A DNA stretch of 9,581 nucleotides from Gemmatimonadota bacterium (GTDB taxonomy: Bacteria > Gemmatimonadota > Gemmatimonadetes > Gemmatimonadales > GWC2-71-9), in NCBI GenBank assembly GCA_004357415.1, contig SMVY01000107.1, forward strand, positions 1-9,581. The letters run 5' to 3'. Below the pieces are notes generated by a model. It saw only the letters and a list, made by a program, of their open reading frames with translations, had not been told where the DNA came from and made no database searches. Of this stretch, positions 1 through 5,021 are shown in pieces. Within the stretch, counting starts at the first letter, position 1; every line of letters begins with the position of its first letter. A program made the translations under genes and the position numbers.

Positions 1-334
1 CCTCATCCTCGATGAAGCCACCAGCGCCCTGGACACCGAGTCGGAGCACCAAGTACAGAGTGCCATCGATCTCCTGATGCAGGACCGGACCGTCCTGGTC
101 ATCGCCCACCGGTTGTCCACGGTCCGCAACGCCGATGACATCCTGGTGCTCGATAACGGCAGGCTGGTCGAACACGGTACCCACCAATCTCTGTACGCCC
201 TGCAGGGGGTGTATCGCAAGCTCTACGATCTCCAATTCGCTGCTCCCGCAGCAGCCGGGTCGGCGACATCGCCCGAGCTCGTCGTGGCCCAGCCGTCCGT
301 GGTCTCCGAAGGCGAAGACCCCACACGAGTATGA
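1..334 (+). CDS. ABC exporter ATP-binding domain, C-terminal fragment (MsbA-like)
   Basis: This is the 3' end of a gene that starts before the window; the reading frame is open from base 2. The first residues are the Walker B and D-loop region (LILDEATSALD), followed by the H-loop (VIAHRLSTV) and the usual closing stretch of an exporter ATPase domain (DDILVLDNGRLVEHGTH, then LYALQGVYRKLYDLQF). This order is typical of the half-transporters that carry membrane and ATPase domains in one chain, such as MsbA, which flips lipid A or related lipids across the inner membrane. The membrane part lies outside the window, so the substrate cannot be read. After the ATPase fold there is a low-complexity Ala/Ser/Pro/Glu tail of about 37 residues. 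The stop overlaps the start of the next gene (ATGA), which suggests translational coupling with a glycosyltransferase and therefore a role in envelope glycan or lipid export. The ATPase assignment is secure; the MsbA label is an inference. Confidence 0.93.
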   Translation, partial: LILDEATSALDTESEHQVQSAIDLLMQDRTVLVIAHRLSTVRNADDILVLDNGRLVEHGTHQSLYALQGVYRKLYDLQFAAPAAAGSATSPELVVAQPSVVSEGEDPTRV

Positions 335-1317
335 CCGACGCCGAAGGCTCGTCCTCCGCGCGGGTGCTGTTGGTGGCTCCGTTCGATCACGTGTTGAACG
401 CGCATTCTTCGCTTCGCCAGCGGGCGCTCGAGCGGCTTGGCTGTTCGGTGCGCCCGTTCAATTTGCTGGGTGGTGTCGGGTGGCTCCGCCGGTTCCGCCG
501 CCGTGACCGGGCAACCCGGCTGGCCCGCGTCCTGTCCAAGAACCGGTTCGACGCGGTCATCGTCGTCGGTAGCCGGACGTTCAGGGCTGACGACGTCCAC
601 TGGCTCCGGCGGGGGGACGACTGTCGCTGGTTGTGGTGGAGCCCGGACGCGCTCCCCGACGGGCCGTCGGTCGATGACACGGTTCGGGCTTACGACCACG
701 TGTTCGTCGGGGGGACGGATGTCGCGGCGGCCCTCACCCAGCGGGTCGGTCGGTCGGTGCACTATCTTCCACCGGCCTGCGATCCGTCGTTCCATCGGCC
801 GCTGCGCTCGCGCGACCGGTTCAGGGCCAACGTCGTGTTTGCCGGGCGGGCCAGTCCGCGGCGGGAGGCGCTACTGGCGGAAGTGGTGGAGTTCGGCCTG
901 GCCGTGTGGGGCAGGGGATGGCGCGGGACGGCGCTGCGGCCCTACTGCCGGGGCGAGCGGCTCAGCGACCTCGACTACGTGCGGGCCTACGCCGGCGCGT
1001 CGGTGGCGCTCAACATCCATCGGGAATCGAGCCAGTCTGCCTGGAACGCCGGGTGCAACCAGCGGGTCTTCGAGCTCGCGGCCATGGGTGCCGCCCAGGT
1101 GGTGGACCGCCGCCAAGATACCGAGCTCCATTTTGTTCGGAAGAAGGAGCTGATGGAGTTCGAGGACGCCGGTATGCTCAAGGAGTCCGTGCGGGCGCTG
1201 CTGCACGACCCACCGGCTGCCGAGGCGATGGGACACAGCGCCAGGACGGTGGCCCTGGCCGAGCATACCTACATGCACCGCATGGTAGAATTGCTGCGAA
1301 CCGCCGACCTCTGCTAG
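331..1317 (+). CDS. CgeB-like glycosyltransferase (Glyco_trans_1_2 type)
   Basis: A 328-residue protein with the look of the CgeB/DUF3880-Glyco_trans_1_2 family, GT-B fold enzymes that probably move a sugar from a nucleotide-sugar donor. The N-terminal Rossmann-like half starts with RVLLVAPFDHVLNAH (residues 11-25) and includes FDAVIVVGSR (73-82) and YDHVFVGG (121-128). The C-terminal half has VVFAGRASPRREALL (168-182), SVALNIHRE (224-232), the diagnostic NQRVFELAAMGAAQVVD (243-259), and the family's closing EHTYMHRMVELL (311-322). The Arg-Val-Phe-Glu motif corresponds to the donor-binding Glu region of GT-B enzymes. There is no signal peptide or membrane segment, so it should act in the cytoplasm. 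Its ATG overlaps the stop of the exporter gene by 4 bp, and I see no strong ribosome binding site at normal distance, which fits coupled translation. The acceptor is unknown; lipid or surface polysaccharide is the reasonable guess from the exporter. Its stop shares a CTAG palindrome with the convergent patatin gene. Confidence 0.82.
   Translation: MTDAEGSSSARVLLVAPFDHVLNAHSSLRQRALERLGCSVRPFNLLGGVGWLRRFRRRDRATRLARVLSKNRFDAVIVVGSRTFRADDVHWLRRGDDCRWLWWSPDALPDGPSVDDTVRAYDHVFVGGTDVAAALTQRVGRSVHYLPPACDPSFHRPLRSRDRFRANVVFAGRASPRREALLAEVVEFGLAVWGRGWRGTALRPYCRGERLSDLDYVRAYAGASVALNIHRESSQSAWNAGCNQRVFELAAMGAAQVVDRRQDTELHFVRKKELMEFEDAGMLKESVRALLHDPPAAEAMGHSARTVALAEHTYMHRMVELLRTADLC
1314..1317. other. Shared CTAG stop palindrome of convergent genes
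   Basis: The four bases CTAG hold TAG for the plus-strand glycosyltransferase (1315-1317) and, on the other strand, TAG for the patatin-ferredoxin gene (1314-1316). The two genes therefore end inside each other with no spacer, and no hairpin terminator can lie between them without being in coding sequence. Confidence 0.95.
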
Positions 1318-2378
1318 TCGGGTGAAGCCTCCGCGTCGGGGCTAGCGGTAATGGCGTAGGCGGGGCAGTTGTGAACGTAATCGCCGTCGAATGGCGACCA
1401 CACCTGGTGGGGAGCCACAACTTCGGCCTTGCCATCCGGGCCGTAGGCGAACACCCCGGGGGCGCGCATGATACAGGCGCCACACCCTGTGCAACGGGCG
1501 CTGTCGATCGTCACGGTCACCGCTCGTTGCGGGTAGATGGCGGGCCGATCCTCGAACAGGCGATCGGCATACCCATCCAGGGCCTCCATTGTGGCCCGGT
1601 ACCCCTCCTCGATGATTTCCGGGGTTTCGTCGAAGGAAAACATCGACACGTGTTCCACTCGGGGATCGATCAGCAGCACGGGATGGCCGTGCCAGTGCCG
1701 AGTGGCACCCTCCAACATGGTGCGCATCACGATTTCGAGGCCGCGGACGTACGTGCTGGCAAAGCCGACACGTTGGCCATCCGGCCGAGTGTCCACCGTG
1801 GCACTGACGTCGACGGCCACGACCGGTGCCCGGCCGAGGGCCAGGGCGGCCCGGACCGGGAGGTTGGTGACCAGAGCCCCGTCGCAGTAGAACCGGCCGC
1901 GGATTTCCCGCGGTGGGAAAATGCCGGGGAGGGCACAAGACGCGAACACGGCGTCGGCCACCTTTACGTCCATCAATCCGGGCGTCCCCCACAACACCTG
2001 CATGCCGCTGTCGATGTCCACGGTATTGATGACCAGCCGCCGCGGGAGTTGGTCGAAGGTCTGCTGTCCCACGATGGTGTGGATCAGCGTTTCCAGCGGC
2101 TCGCGCCGGTAGATGCCCGGTGCCCGCATCCGGCGAAAGGCCATGTCGGCGTGGGCCACTCTGAAGACATCCTTGCGCTGGACCTTGGCGGCCCCCTTGC
2201 CCATTTGCTCGGCCGACAATCCGGCGGCCCAGGCTGCTGCTATGAGGGATCCCATGCTGCTGCCCACTACCAGAGATGGGTCCATGCCGTGCTCTTCCAG
2301 TGCCCGGAAAACACCGACGTGGGACAGCCCCTTGAGGCCTCCACCGCTCAACACCAGAGAAAACTTCCGTAGGTCCAT
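1314..2378 (-). CDS. Patatin-like phospholipase fused to a C-terminal [4Fe-4S] ferredoxin domain
   Basis: A 354-residue two-domain protein. Residues 5-270 are a patatin/RssA-type serine hydrolase. It has the oxyanion-hole motif GGGLKG (12-17), the nucleophile elbow GSSMG with Ser41, and the dyad Asp in DGALV (Asp166), so the catalytic Ser-Asp dyad looks intact; such enzymes cleave acyl esters of lipids. After a short linker, residues 286-344 match the single-cluster ferredoxin pattern: CTGCGAC (Cys296, Cys299, Cys302), then APGVFAYGPDGKAEVV, and a distant fourth ligand in NCPAYAI (Cys338). This is the Cys-x2-Cys-x2-Cys...Cys-Pro layout of Bacillus-type [4Fe-4S] ferredoxins. No signal peptide or membrane segment is seen, so it is probably cytoplasmic or membrane-associated. 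The start is ATG at 2376-2378, preceded by an AAGGG ribosome binding site about 9 nt away. It is transcribed divergently from the aminotransferase gene. The domain calls are firm; why a lipase carries an iron-sulfur cluster is not known to me, and electron transfer, sensing or a structural role are all open. Confidence 0.9.
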   Translation of the reverse strand: MDLRKFSLVLSGGGLKGLSHVGVFRALEEHGMDPSLVVGSSMGSLIAAAWAAGLSAEQMGKGAAKVQRKDVFRVAHADMAFRRMRAPGIYRREPLETLIHTIVGQQTFDQLPRRLVINTVDIDSGMQVLWGTPGLMDVKVADAVFASCALPGIFPPREIRGRFYCDGALVTNLPVRAALALGRAPVVAVDVSATVDTRPDGQRVGFASTYVRGLEIVMRTMLEGATRHWHGHPVLLIDPRVEHVSMFSFDETPEIIEEGYRATMEALDGYADRLFEDRPAIYPQRAVTVTIDSARCTGCGACIMRAPGVFAYGPDGKAEVVAPHQVWSPFDGDYVHNCPAYAITASPDAEASPD

Positions 2379-2384
2379 GCCGGG

Positions 2385-2414
2385 TTGCCCTTCGGGTTCC
2401 TTTCACGGTAACGT
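2385..2414 (+). promoter_or_regulatory. Candidate promoter of the aminotransferase gene
   Basis: TTGCCC (2385-2390), an 18-bp spacer and TAACGT (2409-2414) resemble a weak sigma-70 promoter. The start of transcription would fall near 2421, leaving only about 5 nt before the ATG at 2426, so either the mRNA is nearly leaderless or the real promoter lies upstream. The -10 overlaps, base for base, the opposing -10 candidate of the patatin gene. Confidence 0.22.
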
Positions 2415-2438
2415 AGCGGGAGCTTATGGAGACGCCAA
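2409..2438 (-). promoter_or_regulatory. Candidate promoter of the patatin-ferredoxin gene
   Basis: Read on the minus strand there is a -35-like TTGGCG (complement of 2433-2438), a 17-bp spacer and a -10-like TACGTT (complement of 2410-2415). Transcription would start near 2402-2403 and leave a leader of about 25 nt that includes the AAGGG ribosome binding site. The -35 lies inside the first codons of the divergent aminotransferase gene. The matches to the sigma-70 consensus are partial (about 4/6 and 3/6), so this is a suggestion only. Confidence 0.3.
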
Positions 2439-3607
2439 GCACAGCACCGTTCGCCCGACTGCCCAACCAGCCGGCATATGACGTGACCGCCCTCCGGGAT
2501 GTCGAGTTTCCCTGGGCCGGTGACAGGATCTACCTCAACCACGCCAGCACCGGTCCGCTTCCTGTACGGTCACTGCTCGCCGTGGAGGAATTCAATCGTC
2601 GCAGAGCGGCGATGGACGGAATGACGGACTCCATGTTGCAAGGTGTCCTGGCAAACGCCCGCCACCTTGCCGCACGCCTGGTGCACGCCGACGTCGAAGA
2701 GATAGCCCTGGCCGGCAATACCAGTTGGGGACTCAATCTTGCCGCGGCCACCCTGCCCCTCGAACCGGGCGACGTGGTCGTCGTCAGCGATGGAGAATTC
2801 CCCGCCAACGTCTACCCGTGGATGCGTCTCGCGTCCCGTGGTGTGCGACTCGAGATCGTGCCTTGCACCGTGAATGGGTGGCCCGACGAGGAGTATCTGC
2901 TGGCGCGGGTGCAGGACGCGGAGGTCAAGGTACTCGCCGTGTCATGGGTACAGTTCAGCAACGGCTACCGAGTCGACCTGGCCCGGCTCGGTCGTGCGGC
3001 CCGCGACAGCGGCGCCTATCTGGTGGTCGACGCCATTCAGGGTCTGGGGCAACAACCACTCGATGTGTCCGCCATATCGGTGGACATACTCGCCTGCGGC
3101 GGGCAAAAGTGGCTCTTGTCACCCTGGGGCACGGGGTTCGTCTACGTGCGCCGGGCGTTGATCGAGAGGCTCAGCCCGCTGGTGACCGGCTGGATGGCGC
3201 ACGAGGGTACCGACGACTTCACCCGGCTCACGGATTACCACCGCACTCTTCATCGGGACGCACGGCGCTTCGAACTGGTGTCGCTCCCGTTCCAGGATTT
3301 CGTGGGATTCAACGCGTCACTGACTCTGTTGCTGGAGCTGGGAGTCGATCGGATCGCGGCGCACCTCGACCGCATCACCCAACCGGTGCGGCGTTGGGCC
3401 GAGTCCACCGGTGTGCCACTCAGGTCTGCCACGGGCAGCCATGGCTCGGGCTTCGTGTGCCTGGCGCCGCCGGACATCGAGCGGGCCTACCACAGACTGT
3501 GTGAGGCGGGGATCGTCACCAGCCTGCGGGAAGGAGCCATCCGTCTCAGCCCGCATTGCTACACGACGATTGCGGAGATGGAACGAGTGGCGGAGGTCCT
3601 GGGGTGA
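2426..3607 (+). CDS. Class V aminotransferase-fold PLP-dependent enzyme
   Basis: A 393-residue fold-type I PLP enzyme of the class V group (cysteine desulfurase / isopenicillin-N epimerase-like). The N-terminus has the family opening IYLNHASTGPLP (35-46). The phosphate-binding stretch is ALAGNTSWGLNLAA (94-107). PLP ring contacts are in VDAIQGLGQQPLDV (201-214: Asp202, Gln205), and the Schiff-base lysine is Lys228 in ACGGQKWLLSPWGTGFVYV. A likely carboxylate-binding Arg is Arg373 in AIRLSPHCYTT. The mobile Cys loop of true cysteine desulfurases (the RxGHHC region of SufS) is absent: the sequence goes from SLREGA straight into IRLSPH. So sulfur transfer is unlikely, and lyase, epimerase or transaminase chemistry is more probable. 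The substrate cannot be named. Cytoplasmic. The start is ATG with GGGAG (2418-2422) only 3 nt away, a short spacing. The gene stands alone, divergent from the patatin-ferredoxin gene and convergent with tyrS. Confidence 0.87.
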   Translation: METPSTAPFARLPNQPAYDVTALRDVEFPWAGDRIYLNHASTGPLPVRSLLAVEEFNRRRAAMDGMTDSMLQGVLANARHLAARLVHADVEEIALAGNTSWGLNLAAATLPLEPGDVVVVSDGEFPANVYPWMRLASRGVRLEIVPCTVNGWPDEEYLLARVQDAEVKVLAVSWVQFSNGYRVDLARLGRAARDSGAYLVVDAIQGLGQQPLDVSAISVDILACGGQKWLLSPWGTGFVYVRRALIERLSPLVTGWMAHEGTDDFTRLTDYHRTLHRDARRFELVSLPFQDFVGFNASLTLLLELGVDRIAAHLDRITQPVRRWAESTGVPLRSATGSHGSGFVCLAPPDIERAYHRLCEAGIVTSLREGAIRLSPHCYTTIAEMERVAEVLG

Positions 3608-3659
3608 GAACACGAGTGGGGGGCGGGGGCGGGTGTTGCCTCCCTCTTCCCGCTCATGG
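3608..3659. other. G-rich spacer between convergent aminotransferase and tyrS genes
   Basis: This 52-bp spacer holds three G runs on the plus strand (3618-3623, 3625-3629, 3631-3633) followed by C/T-rich sequence (3639-3652). A weak imperfect stem can be drawn between the G runs and the C runs, with wobble and one C-C mismatch. There is no clean stem plus U tract. It may help terminate the two converging transcripts, but I cannot show that. A canonical four-run quadruplex is not present. Confidence 0.3.
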
Positions 3660-4928
3660 CTACCCTCCGACCTCCAGAAGGGCGTAGTGTTTCTTGCCCT
3701 TCTTGAGCAGAACCCAGCGGTCGGCCAGCAGATCGGACTCGCCCAGCACGCGATTCACCTCGTCGGTCTTCTCGCCGTTGACCGCGAAGCCCTTGCCTAG
3801 CAGGCCACGGCGCGCGTCTCCCTTGGAGGATGCCAGCGACGTGCGAGTGAGGGCGTCCACCAGCGAGATACCGGCTGCATATTCTTCTCGGGTTGTTCGA
3901 GCCACGGGCACCTCACCGGCCAGAACGTGAAACACGTCCTGGTCCGCGGCGCGGATGTCACCACCCCCAAACAGGATCCGGCTGGCCTCGATGACGCCGC
4001 CGGCGGTGGCGTCGCCGTGGACCCGGGCCGTCAGGTCGCGCGCCAGTTCCCGCTGGGCCACCCGTTGGGCTCGATCGGTTTCGTGCTCGCCGACCAGCTG
4101 GGCGATGGCGTCGAGCGATCGGAAGGTGAAGAACTTGAGAAACCGCTCGACGTCCCGGTCGTCGGTGTTGAGCCAGAACTGGTAGAATTGATAGGGGCTC
4201 GTCTTGGCCGGGTCGAGCCAGATGTTGCCCCGTTCGCTCTTGCCGAATTTGGTGCCGGAGGCCGTGGTCAGTAGCGGAAACACCATGCCGTGCGCCTTGG
4301 CACGCTCTTCCCGCCCGATGAGTTCCATCCCGGCGGTGATGTTGCCCCACTGGTCACTCCCTCCCATCTGCAGCTCGCACCGCTCCGTGCGAAACAGATG
4401 AAGGAAATCGTAGGCCTGCACCAGCATGTAGCTGAACTCGGTGAACGAAATGCCGGCTTCCATCCGGCTCCGCACCGACTCTTTCTGCATCATGTAGTTC
4501 AGGGTAAAGTGCTTGCCGGTGTCACGCAGAAAATCGAGGAGTCGCATGTCGGCGAGCCAATCGGTGTTGTCGACCATGCGGGCGGGCCGGGGCCCTTCGA
4601 AATCCAGGAAGTGCAGCAGTTGCTCCCGGATGGCGGCGGCGTTCTGTTGGGCCTGCTCCGCGGGCAGGACGGGACGCTCTTCCCGTTTACCGCTCGGGTC
4701 GCCCACCAGGCCGGTTCCCCCACCCACCAGCACGATGGGAGTCCCGCCGGTGCGTTGCAGCCAGGCCAATCCCATGATCGGCACCAAATTCCCGACGTGA
4801 AGCGAATCGGACGTCGGGTCGAATCCTACGTAACCGGTGATAGGGCCCTCGGCCAGGCGCTCCGCCAGCCCTGGCGTGCTGTCTTGAACGAAACCGCGGC
4901 TGGAGAGTTCGTCGTAGAGCGTGCTCAT
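3660..4928 (-). CDS. tyrS: Tyrosyl-tRNA synthetase
   Basis: A 422-residue class I aminoacyl-tRNA synthetase that charges tRNA-Tyr with tyrosine in the cytoplasm. In order it shows the tyrosine/ATP site TGYVGFDPTSDSLHVGN (31-47), whose HVGN is the HIGH motif; VGGGTGLVGDPSGK (68-81); the tyrosine-binding region QAYDF (171-175); GGSDQWGN (189-196); and KFGKS (227-231), the KMSKS loop in the form used by the short bacterial TyrS type. The C-terminal S4-like RNA-binding domain covers about 353-421 (ISLVDALTRTSLASSKGDARR, split by motif, then GFAVNGEK). Length is normal for the family. I take the ATG at 4926-4928 (MSTLYDEL...). A TTG three codons upstream (4935-4937) is in frame but has no better ribosome site and lies in the -10 candidate. 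It is monocistronic here, divergent from the PBP gene. No T-box leader fits in the 93-bp spacer. Confidence 0.97.
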   Translation of the reverse strand: MSTLYDELSSRGFVQDSTPGLAERLAEGPITGYVGFDPTSDSLHVGNLVPIMGLAWLQRTGGTPIVLVGGGTGLVGDPSGKREERPVLPAEQAQQNAAAIREQLLHFLDFEGPRPARMVDNTDWLADMRLLDFLRDTGKHFTLNYMMQKESVRSRMEAGISFTEFSYMLVQAYDFLHLFRTERCELQMGGSDQWGNITAGMELIGREERAKAHGMVFPLLTTASGTKFGKSERGNIWLDPAKTSPYQFYQFWLNTDDRDVERFLKFFTFRSLDAIAQLVGEHETDRAQRVAQRELARDLTARVHGDATAGGVIEASRILFGGGDIRAADQDVFHVLAGEVPVARTTREEYAAGISLVDALTRTSLASSKGDARRGLLGKGFAVNGEKTDEVNRVLGESDLLADRWVLLKKGKKHYALLEVGG

Positions 4929-4936
4929 TGCCGCCA

Positions 4937-4965
4937 ATCGTATTCGGCCCGCCCGCGAGAGGCAA
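4937..4965 (-). promoter_or_regulatory. Candidate tyrS promoter
   Basis: On the minus strand: TTGCCT (complement of 4960-4965), a 17-bp spacer, then TACGAT (complement of 4937-4942). Each hexamer matches the sigma-70 consensus at about four of six bases. Transcription would begin about 7 nt downstream, at or one to two bases before the ATG at 4928, giving a leaderless or almost leaderless tyrS mRNA. This agrees with the lack of a good ribosome binding site. The same -10 word, TACGAT, occurs in the HNH gene promoter candidate. Confidence 0.35.
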
Positions 4966-5011
4966 GCGCCGCCGAGGCCAATGGCATCTGATTGGTGGCC
5001 TCACTACCTTC

Positions 5012-5018
5012 AAGGGAG
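5012..5018 (+). promoter_or_regulatory. Ribosome binding site of the PBP gene
   Basis: AAGGGAG lies just before the ATG at 5022 (3 nt from its last base, about 6 nt from the AAGG core). It fixes the ATG as the start rather than the in-frame TTG at 4992, which lies upstream of this site. Confidence 0.7.
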
Positions 5019-5021
5019 ATT

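Noticed and set aside
223..795. 190-codon minus-strand frame over the exporter/glycosyltransferase junction
   Set aside because: Antisense to two well-supported plus-strand frames and with Arg/Pro-rich, motif-free translation.
1371..2372. 333-codon open frame on the plus strand opposite the patatin-ferredoxin gene
   Set aside because: No recognisable motif, and it is a mirror of a minus-strand gene with intact catalytic and cluster residues. Long stop-free antisense frames are common at this GC content.
3618..3633. G-quadruplex in the aminotransferase/tyrS spacer
   Set aside because: Only three separated G runs are present, with single-base gaps; a canonical four-run motif is missing.
4935..4937. 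TTG as the start of tyrS
   Set aside because: It adds only MAA to the ATG start at 4928, has no ribosome binding site of its own and overlaps the -10 candidate.
4974..5000. Inverted repeat around CCAAT...ATTGG upstream of the PBP gene
   Set aside because: Only five perfect base pairs, extended by mismatch or wobble; too short to call an operator without conservation data.
4992..5021. TTG start adding ten residues to the PBP
   Set aside because: The ATG at 5022 has AAGGGAG immediately upstream; the TTG has no such site and the extra residues show nothing conserved.
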